In this document: positions 1 through 8,263 of the stretch, piece after piece
Layout: every line of letters starts with the position of its first letter
Position numbering within the stretch: the stretch's first letter is position 1
Origin: an uncultured Bacteroidia bacterium
GTDB lineage: Bacteria; Bacteroidota; Bacteroidia; Bacteroidales; UBA932
DNA: 64,000 nt
Direction of reading: 5' to 3'
NCBI GenBank assembly: GCA_902779765.1
Contig: CACZCQ010000015.1
Location: 1-64,000 of the forward strand
Notes under the pieces: generated by a model
Seen by the model: the letters and a program-made list of their open reading frames with translations, nothing else
Databases searched by the model: none
What the model was told of the DNA's origin: nothing
Made by a program: the position numbers and the translations under genes

Positions 1-154
1 GTTGTCCGTCAGTCCACCCCCCCTGCACCCCCGGTGGGGGACTGAGGGGCATCCCCTCAGACAACTTCCGTTGTCAGTCAGTCCACCCCCCTGCACCCCC
101 GATGGGGGACTGAGGGGCGTTCCCTCAGACTCCCCGGGTCGCTTCACTCCGAAT
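1..154. repeat. Tandem palindromic (REP-like) element, two units
   Basis: Two tandem units of about 69 bases. Each unit holds three short hairpins. Unit A: CCCCC/GGGGG at 28-40 with loop GGT; CTGAGGGG/CCCCTCAG at 42-60 with loop CAT; GACAAC/GTTGTC at 60-75 with loop TTCC. Unit B: CCCCC/GGGGG at 96-108 with loop GAT; CTGAGGGG/TCCCTCAG at 110-128 with loop CGT; GACTC/GGGTC at 128-140 with loop CCC. The window opens with GTTGTC, the right arm of a preceding third hairpin, so the array probably continues to the left. An inverted related copy lies at 35022-35110. The stems are kept while the loops, and the whole third hairpin, differ. No open frame here looks real. Confidence 0.85.
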
Positions 155-485
155 GGCGTCATTGACGGTCGGGCGTCATTTCGGGTACCTGATTGTCGCC
201 CGAAGCCTCAGGATCGCCCTGACGGAAGCAAAACTACCCCCGAAACGCTGCCGGAAGCTCGCTGAGATGGACTCAGGAAGCAAAATCACCCTCGAAATGC
301 TGCCGGGTGCTTGTCCAAAATGAGTCTGTCAATATTGGGCGAGCAGGCGCACCGGAATGTTAATGATATGCTGGTCCAATTCCTGTGTTCGTGCTCCATA
401 GGCTTAATACGGGCTATGGCGCACAACGATGCCGGATACAAGTACCGTAATCTGTATCTCCGTGCGGCTGTTTGGCAGAATTTCG
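155..485. other. Gene-free stretch with a diverged direct repeat
   Basis: No convincing gene is visible between the palindromic array and the GH43 promoter; the short open frames lack recognisable domains and overlap on both strands. A 38-base direct repeat is present, with copies at 224-261 and 276-313 that match at 31 of 38 positions, both beginning GGAAGCAAAA and both containing GCTGCCGG. It could be the remnant of a duplicated repeat element or of a decayed gene; nothing identifies it further. Confidence 0.5.
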
Positions 486-493
486 TATCTTTG
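486..493 (+). promoter_or_regulatory. -7 promoter box for the GH43 gene
   Basis: TATCTTTG matches the Bacteroidetes -7 consensus TAnnTTTG. Its last base lies 13 nt before the chosen ATG at 507, so the predicted 5' leader is only a few bases. No clear TTG element at the usual -33 distance was identified. Confidence 0.55.
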
Positions 494-506
494 GAAAAAC
501 CATTGC

Positions 507-1796
507 ATGATGCGACGTACCATTTCCATATTATCATTATTGTTCGCTGTCACCCTTAATGCCCAGAATCCTATCTCTCCCGAGGGCGTGTATATCGCCG
601 ATCCGACCGCCAGGGTAGACAGGGATGGCAGGATGTATGTATACGGTTCCCTGGACGTGAATCCGGACTATTACTGTTCCGACCATTACCATGTCCTTTT
701 CTCCGGTGACCTGAGGAACTGGACGCTACGCGAGAACTCTTTCAAGAGTGAGCTGACACTTTATGCCCCGGATATGATAAGGAAGGGGAACACCTATTAT
801 CTTTATTATGACGACCCGTCCGGAGCGGAGTGGGTGGCGACATCTGATTCTCCCACCGGACCTTTCAGGAACGGATTGCGCATCGAGGGCCCCAAGGGAA
901 TTGATCCTAACGTATTCGTGGATGATGACGGCCAGGCATATTATTTCTGGGGACAGTTCGCCGCGAAAGGTGCCAGGATGAATCCGGACATGAAGTCGAT
1001 AGACCTTTCCAGCGTAGTGGACAGCGTCGTGACAGAGAAAGAGCACTATTTCCACGAAGGCAGCTTCGTCTTCAAGCACAACGGATACTATTATTTCACA
1101 TATGCCGATATCAGCCGCAAGGGACGTCCGACCTGTATCGGGTATTCGATGGCCACCAGTCCTCTCGGACCATACGAGTACAAGGGAGTGATTGTCGACA
1201 ATGACGGCTGCGATCCTTCAGTTTGGAACAATCATGGTTCTGTGGTCGAATTTGACGGGAAATGGTATGTCCTCTATCATCGCTCGACCGGTAACGGTGT
1301 CACGATGCGCAAGGCCTGCATCGAGCCGATATCATTCCGTGAGGACGGAACGATAATAGAGGCGGAAATGACATCCCAGGGGGCTTCCGGTCCTCTGGAC
1401 GCATATTCAGCCATTCCAGCGAGGAGGATGTGCCTGGTGAGAGGAAATGCCAGGGTCAGCCTGGAGGAAGGCGGTTCCGTCCACGAGATCCTTTCAGGGA
1501 TCCATGATGGTGACCAGGTCGCATTCAAGTACCTCGATTTCGGGAGCAATCCGCCTGCCCGCTTTACTGTCCGCGTGAGGAATGTTTCCGGAGGAGGCAG
1601 GATAAATGTCCTTTTCGACCAGCTTTTCCATGGAACTGCTGCGAGTGTCGATGTGCCCGAAGGTGCTTCAGGATGGACTGAGATATCATGCGAAATACCC
1701 CCTTCCGCAGAGCGTCAGGGGGTACATTCGGTGTGGTTGACTTTCTCGGCACCAGAGTCAGGATCGATGGACCTGGACTGGTTCCGCTTCGATTGA
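507..1796 (+). CDS. Exported glycoside hydrolase family 43 enzyme with C-terminal carbohydrate-binding module
   Basis: This is a predicted exported arabinan/xylan-type hydrolase of 429 aa. The frame is open further upstream, but the start at 507 puts a signal peptide (MMRRTISILSLLFAVTLNAQ) at the N-terminus and fits the -7 box at 486. The five-bladed propeller signatures are present: ADPTARVDRDG (general base Asp near residue 32), LYAPDM, GIDPNVFVDDDG (modulating Asp) and FHEGSFVFK (acid Glu). The last 110 residues or so resemble a CBM6-type beta-sandwich ending in LDWFRFD. The substrate (arabinofuranoside or xyloside) cannot be read from sequence. No SusC/SusD pair is adjacent. It converges with the aminotransferase gene with no gap between the two stop codons. 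Confidence 0.85.
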   Translation: MMRRTISILSLLFAVTLNAQNPISPEGVYIADPTARVDRDGRMYVYGSLDVNPDYYCSDHYHVLFSGDLRNWTLRENSFKSELTLYAPDMIRKGNTYYLYYDDPSGAEWVATSDSPTGPFRNGLRIEGPKGIDPNVFVDDDGQAYYFWGQFAAKGARMNPDMKSIDLSSVVDSVVTEKEHYFHEGSFVFKHNGYYYFTYADISRKGRPTCIGYSMATSPLGPYEYKGVIVDNDGCDPSVWNNHGSVVEFDGKWYVLYHRSTGNGVTMRKACIEPISFREDGTIIEAEMTSQGASGPLDAYSAIPARRMCLVRGNARVSLEEGGSVHEILSGIHDGDQVAFKYLDFGSNPPARFTVRVRNVSGGGRINVLFDQLFHGTAASVDVPEGASGWTEISCEIPPSAERQGVHSVWLTFSAPESGSMDLDWFRFD

Positions 1797-3020
1797 TCAG
1801 GCCTTGCCGTTGTAGGCTTCCAGAGCCTTCTCCAGAATGGTCAGTGCCCTTGCAAGATCTTCTTTCTTAAGGACATATGCCATCCTTACCTGATTCTTTC
1901 CAAGCTCACGGTTACGGTAGAATCCTGCGGCAGGAGCCATCATGACAGTTTCTCCGACAAATCCTTCAGGAGTCTTTTCATCCTTGTAGGAGAATTCCGA
2001 CAGGCACCATTTGCAGAAATCCTCTGTATCATCCACGGGCAAAGAAGCCACCGTGTAGAAGGCTCCTCTGGGCATGGGGGAGAATACTCCCGGAATCCGG
2101 TTAAGGCCGTCGATGAAGAAATTCCTTCTTTCCAGGTACTCGTTGAAGCATTCCTTGGAATACTCTTCCGTTCCTTCGATGGATGCTTCGGCCACGATCT
2201 GTCCAAGGAGGGGAGGACTGAGCCTGGTCTGGCACATCTTCAACAGGGTCTTCATCACCTCGGCATTGTGGCTGACAATCATACCAACCCTGATTCCGCA
2301 TTCGGAATATCTCTTTGATACAGAGTCGATCACGACGACATTCTGCTCGATTCCCGGAAGGCTGAGAGCCGAAAGATACGGTTCGTCAGTGTACCTGAAC
2401 TCACGGTAGACTTCGTCGGAGAAGAGGAAGAGGTCATGGTCACGGACAATGTCACGGAGACGGTACAGCTCTTCTTCGGAATACAGGTATCCGGTAGGGT
2501 TGTTGGGATTGCAGATCAGGATAGCCTTTGTCTTGTCCGTGATGGCTTTCTCGAAATATTCCACCGGGGGGAGGGCAAAGCCGTTGCTGATGTCGGAAGT
2601 GACAGTCTTGACGGTTACTCCTGCATTGACTGCGAAGGACTGGTAATTGGCATAGCTGGGTTCGGTGAGGATTATCTCGTCACCTGGATCCAGGCAAGAC
2701 AGGAAGGTCAGGAGGAGGGCTTCGGAACCTCCCGATGAGATGATGATCTCATTCTCCGTCACCTTGATCCCGAACCTGTCATAATAACCTACCAGCTTTT
2801 CCCTCAGGGATTTGAATCCATTGCTGGGACTGTATTCCAAGGTTGTCCTGTCGATGTGCTTCAGTGCATCGAGAGCTTTCTTGGGAGTGGGAAGATCAGG
2901 TTGTCCGATGTTCAGGTGATAGACCTTCATTCCGCGTGACTTGGCGGCATCGGCGAAAGGGGTGAGCTTCCTGATCGGAGATGCAGGAAGCCTTATTCCG
3001 CGTTGAGAAACACCAGGCAT
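1797..3020 (-). CDS. Class I/II pyridoxal-phosphate aminotransferase
   Basis: A 407-aa fold-type I aminotransferase of the aspartate/aromatic aminotransferase group. The N-terminus has the substrate-loop sequence LNIGQPDLPTP, followed by NPNNPTGYLYS (PLP-phosphate region), SDEVYREF and the Schiff-base lysine in SVSKRYSECGIRVG. The C-terminal part carries the expected PRGAFYTVASLP segment. Such enzymes transfer the amino group of glutamate or aspartate between 2-oxo acids in the cytoplasm; which substrate this one prefers is not shown by the sequence. It is the last gene of the leftward run ftsE-nth-gpmA-aminotransferase, 11 nt after gpmA, with no promoter box of its own visible, so it is likely co-transcribed. 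Confidence 0.85.
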   Translation of the reverse strand: MPGVSQRGIRLPASPIRKLTPFADAAKSRGMKVYHLNIGQPDLPTPKKALDALKHIDRTTLEYSPSNGFKSLREKLVGYYDRFGIKVTENEIIISSGGSEALLLTFLSCLDPGDEIILTEPSYANYQSFAVNAGVTVKTVTSDISNGFALPPVEYFEKAITDKTKAILICNPNNPTGYLYSEEELYRLRDIVRDHDLFLFSDEVYREFRYTDEPYLSALSLPGIEQNVVVIDSVSKRYSECGIRVGMIVSHNAEVMKTLLKMCQTRLSPPLLGQIVAEASIEGTEEYSKECFNEYLERRNFFIDGLNRIPGVFSPMPRGAFYTVASLPVDDTEDFCKWCLSEFSYKDEKTPEGFVGETVMMAPAAGFYRNRELGKNQVRMAYVLKKEDLARALTILEKALEAYNGKA

Positions 3021-3031
3021 GACCGGATAAT

Positions 3032-3778
3032 TTATTTTGCCTTACCTTGGTTTGCCACAGCGTTCTGCTTGCGCTTGAGCTCTTCGGGATCCGCCAGGTA
3101 ATAGTCCTTGACGAGGTTCAGGTTGTCGTCGAATTCGAAGACATAAGGAGTGGCAGTAGGGATGTTCAGACCGACGATATCGGCGTCGGAGATGCCCTTG
3201 AGATGCTTTACGACGCCACGGAGGCTGTTTCCGTGGGCGACGACCACGATATTGTCATGCTCCTTGAGGGCGGGGAAGATCTCGCACTCCCAGTAAGGCA
3301 TGACGCGCTCGATGCACTCCTTCAGGGCCTCTGTGCGAGGGATATACTGATCGGGCACAAGGGCGTAACGGGGATCCCTGGTGGCGCTGTTGGGATCGTC
3401 TTCAGGAAGGTTGTGGGGAGCCACGTCGAAGCTGCGGCGCCAGATGAGTACCTGCTCGTCTCCGTATTTCTGTGCGGTTTCAGCCTTGTTCAGGCCCTGG
3501 AGCATTCCGTAGTGCTTCTCGTTGAGCCTCCAGGTCTTCTTGACCGGGATCCAGTCGAGATCCATCGAATCCAGCACGTTGTTAAGGGTCTTGACAGCCC
3601 TCTTGAGGTACGAAGTGTAGGCGACCTCGAAGGTGAAGCCGTTCTCCTTCAGGACCTTGCCGGCATCGAACGCTTCCTGGATTCCCTTCTCGCTGAGGTC
3701 GACGTTTGTCCATCCCGTAAACCTGTTTTCCTTGTTCCACTGGCTCTCGCCATGGCGGATGAGTACGATTCTCTTCAT
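3032..3778 (-). CDS. gpmA: 2,3-bisphosphoglycerate-dependent phosphoglycerate mutase
   Basis: Interconverts 3- and 2-phosphoglycerate in glycolysis and gluconeogenesis. The 248-aa protein has the usual length for the dimeric cofactor-dependent type. It starts [15 protein letters not shown] with the phosphohistidine motif RHGES at residues 8-12. It continues with [15 protein letters not shown] and the second catalytic histidine in [15 protein letters not shown]. The acidic segment [13 protein letters not shown], typical of GpmA, is present. The gene lies 15 nt downstream of nth on the same strand and 11 nt upstream of the aminotransferase gene. Operon membership is inferred from spacing alone. 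Confidence 0.95.
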   Translation of the reverse strand: MKRIVLIRHGESQWNKENRFTGWTNVDLSEKGIQEAFDAGKVLKENGFTFEVAYTSYLKRAVKTLNNVLDSMDLDWIPVKKTWRLNEKHYGMLQGLNKAETAQKYGDEQVLIWRRSFDVAPHNLPEDDPNSATRDPRYALVPDQYIPRTEALKECIERVMPYWECEIFPALKEHDNIVVVAHGNSLRGVVKHLKGISDADIVGLNIPTATPYVFEFDDNLNLVKDYYLADPEELKRKQNAVANQGKAK

Positions 3779-3793
3779 TTCGTTGTTTTTTAG

Positions 3794-4447
3794 TTATTGA
3801 TCATTGATTATCCTATTGTTCCTTTCATATTCCCTGCACCAGTCCTGTATGGGACACTCCTTACATTTCGGAGCCCTGGCCGTGCAGACATACCGTCCGT
3901 GAAGGATCAGCCAGTGGTGCGCCCTGGCACGCTGCTGCTCGGGGATGTGCGCCTCGAGGTCCTTTTCCACGGCCTCCACGGTCTTCCCGTCAGAAAGTCC
4001 GAGGCGGTGGGATACCCTGAACACATGCGTGTCCACCGCTATCACAGGCTTGTCGTAAACTATGGATGCGATAACGTTCGCGGTCTTGCGTCCCACTCCC
4101 GGAAGGCTCATCAGGGCGTCGATATCCGAGGGTACTTCGGAATCGAATTCTTCCACGAGTTTACGGGCCATTGCGATAAGGTGTTCCGTCTTCGAGTTCG
4201 GGTAAGAGACACTCTTGACGAAGGGATATACTTCTTCAAAGCTTGCCCCGGCAAGGTCCGAGGGCTTCGGATACTTCTCGAACAGGGGAGGAACCACCAT
4301 GTTGACCCTCCTGTCGGTGCACTGGGCGCTGAGGATGACGGCAATCAGCAGATGGAAGGAGGAGTCGTAATGAAGTTCAGTCGCGGGCATGGGCTGGTTC
4401 TTCTCGAACCAGGCCATTATCCTTGAATATCTGTCCTTCTTGAGCAT
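3794..4447 (-). CDS. nth: Endonuclease III (DNA glycosylase/AP lyase)
   Basis: A base-excision repair enzyme that removes oxidised pyrimidines and cleaves the abasic site. The 217 aa match the usual Nth length. The helix-hairpin-helix motif is LPGVGRKTANVI, containing the catalytic lysine position, followed by the GPD-region aspartate in VIAVDTHVFRVSHRLG. The C-terminus carries the 4Fe-4S cluster cysteines spaced C-x6-C-x2-C-x5-C (CTARAPKCKECPIQDWC). The start at 4447 lies one nucleotide after the ftsE stop, which suggests translational coupling within the leftward operon. Confidence 0.95.
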   Translation of the reverse strand: MLKKDRYSRIMAWFEKNQPMPATELHYDSSFHLLIAVILSAQCTDRRVNMVVPPLFEKYPKPSDLAGASFEEVYPFVKSVSYPNSKTEHLIAMARKLVEEFDSEVPSDIDALMSLPGVGRKTANVIASIVYDKPVIAVDTHVFRVSHRLGLSDGKTVEAVEKDLEAHIPEQQRARAHHWLILHGRYVCTARAPKCKECPIQDWCREYERNNRIINDQ

Positions 4448-4448
4448 C

Positions 4449-5183
4449 TCAGATTGTAAGGGCCAGGTCGATCACCTCGTCGTTCACGTTCTCTTCGCAG
4501 CTTTCATCCTTGCAGACGAATATCCTGCCCCGATACTTCTCGAATATGTTCCTGTTGTGGGTGACCATCACTATCGCAGTGCCGTCCTCATTGTTGATGG
4601 AGGTCAGGAGCCTGAGTATACCGTCAGCCGTCTCGTTGTCGAGATTGCCGGTGGGCTCGTCAGCTATTATCAGCTTGGGACGGTTCAGGAGCGACCTTGC
4701 GATCGCTATACGCTGCTGCTCGCCTCCGGAAAGCTGGTGAGGCATCTTGTGTGCCTTGTGGGACATTCCGACATCGTCCAGGACTTCGCGAATACGCCTG
4801 TCGACAGCATTCTTGTCCTTCCATCCGGTTGCTTTGAGAACGAATTCCAGGTTGCTCTCGACGTTCCTGTCCATAAGCAGCTGGAAATCCTGGAAGACAA
4901 CTCCGACTTTCCTTCTGAGATAGGGGATATCCTTGTCCTTGAGACCGTTGAGTTTGTATCCGCAGACGCTGCCATACCCTTTCAGGAGAGGATTCTCGGC
5001 AATCATGGTACGGATGATGGAAGTCTTGCCCGTACCTACCTTGCCGACGATGTAGACGAAGTCGCCCGGGAAGACGTCCATGTCAAGGCCGTAGATGACC
5101 GTATTCTCCCCGTTAAGGATGTCCGCTCCCTTGAAAGATACCAGCGGCTCGTTTTTTGCTGCCTGTATAGCTTTGCCTTCCAT
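4449..5183 (-). CDS. ftsE: FtsE-like cell-division ABC ATPase
   Basis: A 244-aa ABC ATPase of the FtsE type, which with the membrane protein FtsX controls peptidoglycan hydrolysis at the septum. Walker A is GKVGTGKT, the Q-loop lies in GVVFQDFQLL, the signature is LSGGEQQRIAIARSL and Walker B is KLIIADEPTGNLD. The frame remains open upstream to 5393, but that extension would cross the divergent gene's start. The ATG at 5183 follows a clear -7 box at 5191-5198 by only 7 nt, so the mRNA is probably near-leaderless. No ftsX gene lies next to it, so the partner must be encoded elsewhere. LolD is a close alternative family, but the DEPTGNLD and FQLL context fits FtsE. Confidence 0.85.
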   Translation of the reverse strand: MEGKAIQAAKNEPLVSFKGADILNGENTVIYGLDMDVFPGDFVYIVGKVGTGKTSIIRTMIAENPLLKGYGSVCGYKLNGLKDKDIPYLRRKVGVVFQDFQLLMDRNVESNLEFVLKATGWKDKNAVDRRIREVLDDVGMSHKAHKMPHQLSGGEQQRIAIARSLLNRPKLIIADEPTGNLDNETADGILRLLTSINNEDGTAIVMVTHNRNIFEKYRGRIFVCKDESCEENVNDEVIDLALTI

Positions 5184-5190
5184 GATTGTA

Positions 5191-5230
5191 CAAATATACT
5201 TCTTTTTTTTGAGTATAATGAGTAAATTTG
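5191..5230. promoter_or_regulatory. Divergent -7 promoter boxes for ftsE and the TPR gene
   Basis: On the minus strand TATATTTG (5191-5198) drives ftsE. On the plus strand TAAATTTG (5223-5230) lies 43 nt before the TPR gene ATG at 5274. The two boxes are 24 bases apart, so their upstream elements must overlap. The ftsE box ends 7 nt before its ATG, predicting an mRNA with almost no leader. Confidence 0.7.
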
Positions 5231-5273
5231 TAGATTGTGATTTAGGACTATAAATTTTCGCAAGATATCTATT

Positions 5274-8258
5274 ATGAACAGCAAAACTATCGCGGCTTTC
5301 CTTTCCGCAATGGTCCTGTGTGCCGGATTGTCCATCCATGCCCAGGACCGTACTTCCGGTGAATTCCGGCGTGCTGTGGATCTCTATGAACACGGCATGT
5401 TCGAGAGGGCCGGAACCTTGTTCGGCGAGATTGCCTCAGAGACAGATGACGTGTTGGCGAGAGGGTATCAGACCCTCTGTGCCATCAGGCTCCAGGAGAA
5501 TGGATACCTGACCATGGCCGAAGACTATGTGAAGAGGTATCCTTATTCCAAACTGGTCCCCCAGGTCCATTTCTACAACGGCCTCAATTATTTCGACAAG
5601 GAGGAATACAAGGCGGCGGCCTCCGAGTTCGGGAAACTGGATGACAGGAAACTCGACAAGGACCAGGTCGCCGAATACATGTTCAAGAAAGCATATTCCT
5701 TGTTCGAGGAGGGTGACCTTGACCGTGCCAGGGATATTTTCGCCAAGGGTGAGAAGATGCCGTATTCAGACTACACGGCCCCGTCAAGGTATTCCCTTGG
5801 CTATATCGATTACACCCGCAAGCATTTCAAGGATGCATATTCCTGGTTTGAGAAGGCGGGCAAGGACGCCAGGTTCACGGACATGAGCAACTACTACATG
5901 ATGGAATGCCGTTTCATGCAGAAGGACTACAAGTACGTGATCGATAACGGCGTGAAAATGTACGACCAGGTCCCGCAGGACCGCAAGTCCCATCTTGCCA
6001 GGATCATTTCGGAGTCTTACCTGGCCACCGGGAATACCGACAAGGCCAAGGATTTCTACGACAAGATCGACCGGAACCGCAAGGAGATGGACAGGGACGA
6101 CTATTTCTATGCCGGAACGGTCCTCTATTCCACGGGTGACTTCAAGGGCGCTATCGACAACTTCACCCAGATGCGCAGCAGGACGGACTCCATCGGGCAG
6201 ATCGCTAACTACCAGATGGGTTACAGCTATATCCAGACCGGCAACAAGGTAGGGGCGCTCGACGCGTTCAGGGCGGCTTCGGAGCAGGCTTACAATCCCG
6301 ACATCAGGGAGGACGCCCATTTCAACTATGCCAAGCTGTCCTTCGACCTCAACAACAACCCCAAGGTGTTCGACGAGTATATCGCCAAGTATCCCGGCAA
6401 GGACAAGGGAGACCAGATATACAGCTATATGGCACTCGCATCCTTGTACAACCATGACTATTCCGGGGCGGTGGATGCTTATGCCAATATCGACAACCTC
6501 GACAAGGACCAGCGTGCGAATTACATGAGGGCCAACTACCTTCGTGCCAACCAGTTGATCGAGAACGGTTCCTGGAGGGATGCCGTCCCGCTCCTGAAGG
6601 CTGCCGGATATTATTCCGACAAGAGGGAGGGATTCAACCAGCTCACCAGGTACTGGCTCGGAGAGTCATATTACCGCAGCGACCAGTTCGAGAAGGCCGC
6701 CGAGACTTTCACCGACCTGTACAACAACTCGGCCCTGGACGGCAAACCTGAAGGTCGCCTGATTCCTTTCGACCTGGCTTACAGCTATTTCCGTATGGGA
6801 GATTACGACAACGCGGCCAAGTGGTTCGACGAGTATCTCCAGGAAAGGAACCCCGTGGAAGGGGAGGATGCCGCTGCCAGGAGGGCAGACTGCGACTTCA
6901 TCAGGAAGGACTACCAGAAAGCGGTCCAGGGGTACGAGAACGCCCTGGACAGGTTCCCTTACGATTCGAACCTGTATCCTGCATATCGCGCCGGAATCGC
7001 ATACGGACTCCTTGGGGATGGTAAAAAGAAAGTAGATATCCTTTCAAGGGCGCTCAAGGCGGATCCTTCAGCCGGGTACTACTCGGAGGCGATGTATGAG
7101 CTGGGAAGGGCCTATGTGGCTGCCGGCAGGAATGACGATGCTGTCAGGACTTTCGAGAAGCTCCGCACCGCCACTGACGACAAGACCATAGCGGCCAGGT
7201 CACTCATAGAACTCGGATTGATCTCGAGGAATGTCTCCGAATACAACAAGGCCCTGGGATATTTCAAGCAGGTGGTTTCGGACATGCCTGGTACCGAATA
7301 TGCCAACGAGGCCCTCGCTGCGATTGAGTCCATCTACCAGAGCCAGGGACGTACGGACGAGTATCTGGACTATGCCGACAAGGCCGGGGTCATCGGGGAC
7401 AAGAGCGCCGGCGAGAAGGAAAGCATGTATTTCGCCGCCGCAGAGCAGCTGTATCTCTCCGAGAATTGGAACAAGGCCCTTTCCTCGCTGCAGAACTATC
7501 TGGAACGTTATCCTTCTGGAAACGATGCTTCGAAGGCTGGTTTCTACATCGCGGAATGCCTGCGCAACCTGGGCAAGAAGGAACAGGCCTGCGACTGGTA
7601 CAAGAAGGCAATCGGCAGTGGACTGAACGATTCGTTCACCGAGTCCGCCATCCTCAATTTCTCGCTTCTCTCGTATGAGATGCAGAGATACACCGAGGCC
7701 TACGGCGGATTCAGTTCGTTGCTCGGCAAGGCTAAGATCGAGAACAACAAGCACACCGCCCGTCTGGGCATGATGCGCTCCGCTTACAAGGCTGCAGACT
7801 ATGGCAATGCGATATCCTGCGCCGACAAGGTAAAGTCTGATTCCAGAAGCACCGAGGCGGAAAAGAGGGAGGCTGATTACCTCAAGGCAAAATCACTCCT
7901 CTCCACCAACGACAGGAACAGCGCATTCGTAATATTCGGCCAGCTTGCAGCCAAGCCTTCCACCAATGAGGGTGCCGAGGCTGCCTACATGCTCATCCAG
8001 GATGCATACGACCAGGGACTCTACAAGTCGGTTGAGGACAAGGTCTATGAGTTCTCTTCAAATGCCGGAGGCCAGAACTACTGGCTGGCAAAGTCATTCA
8101 TAGTGCTCGGGGATTCCTTCGCCGAGCAGGAACGCTACGCTCAGGCCAAGGCCACGTTCGAGAGTATCCTCAACGGTTACAAACCTACCGGAACTTCCGA
8201 CGACGTGCTTGACAATGTGCGCATGAGACTTGGGAAACTTAAGAACCTGATGAACTAG
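5274..8258 (+). CDS. Large exported tetratricopeptide-repeat protein
   Basis: A 994-aa protein with a signal peptide (about residues 1-24, ending IHAQ) followed almost entirely by tetratricopeptide-like helix pairs. Recurring patterns include FEKAAETF, YDNAAKWFDEYL, YNKALGYFKQV and YAQAKATFESIL. There is no catalytic domain and no lipobox, so it is most likely soluble in the periplasm, acting as a scaffold. The barrel gene starts 5 nt after its stop, which implies a joint role at the outer membrane. The specific function is unknown to me. BamD-like or gliding/secretion-associated scaffolds are possible comparisons, but no diagnostic motif supports either. A -7 box at 5223-5230 precedes it. 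Confidence 0.8.
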   Translation: MNSKTIAAFLSAMVLCAGLSIHAQDRTSGEFRRAVDLYEHGMFERAGTLFGEIASETDDVLARGYQTLCAIRLQENGYLTMAEDYVKRYPYSKLVPQVHFYNGLNYFDKEEYKAAASEFGKLDDRKLDKDQVAEYMFKKAYSLFEEGDLDRARDIFAKGEKMPYSDYTAPSRYSLGYIDYTRKHFKDAYSWFEKAGKDARFTDMSNYYMMECRFMQKDYKYVIDNGVKMYDQVPQDRKSHLARIISESYLATGNTDKAKDFYDKIDRNRKEMDRDDYFYAGTVLYSTGDFKGAIDNFTQMRSRTDSIGQIANYQMGYSYIQTGNKVGALDAFRAASEQAYNPDIREDAHFNYAKLSFDLNNNPKVFDEYIAKYPGKDKGDQIYSYMALASLYNHDYSGAVDAYANIDNLDKDQRANYMRANYLRANQLIENGSWRDAVPLLKAAGYYSDKREGFNQLTRYWLGESYYRSDQFEKAAETFTDLYNNSALDGKPEGRLIPFDLAYSYFRMGDYDNAAKWFDEYLQERNPVEGEDAAARRADCDFIRKDYQKAVQGYENALDRFPYDSNLYPAYRAGIAYGLLGDGKKKVDILSRALKADPSAGYYSEAMYELGRAYVAAGRNDDAVRTFEKLRTATDDKTIAARSLIELGLISRNVSEYNKALGYFKQVVSDMPGTEYANEALAAIESIYQSQGRTDEYLDYADKAGVIGDKSAGEKESMYFAAAEQLYLSENWNKALSSLQNYLERYPSGNDASKAGFYIAECLRNLGKKEQACDWYKKAIGSGLNDSFTESAILNFSLLSYEMQRYTEAYGGFSSLLGKAKIENNKHTARLGMMRSAYKAADYGNAISCADKVKSDSRSTEAEKREADYLKAKSLLSTNDRNSAFVIFGQLAAKPSTNEGAEAAYMLIQDAYDQGLYKSVEDKVYEFSSNAGGQNYWLAKSFIVLGDSFAEQERYAQAKATFESILNGYKPTGTSDDVLDNVRMRLGKLKNLMN

Positions 8259-8263
8259 AGAAC

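Noticed and set aside
1..154. CRISPR-like array at the left end
   Set aside because: Units are about 69 bases with internal hairpins and no unique spacers of constant length; no cas genes are present.
507..1796. Polysaccharide utilisation locus around the GH43, GH13, GH49-like and GH2 genes
   Set aside because: The glycosidases are scattered and no SusC/SusD pair, hybrid two-component system or SusR-like regulator is in the window.
4449..5393. Longer ftsE reading frame starting at 5393
   Set aside because: The extension overlaps the divergent TPR gene start and the promoter; the ATG at 5183 fits the promoter box and family length.
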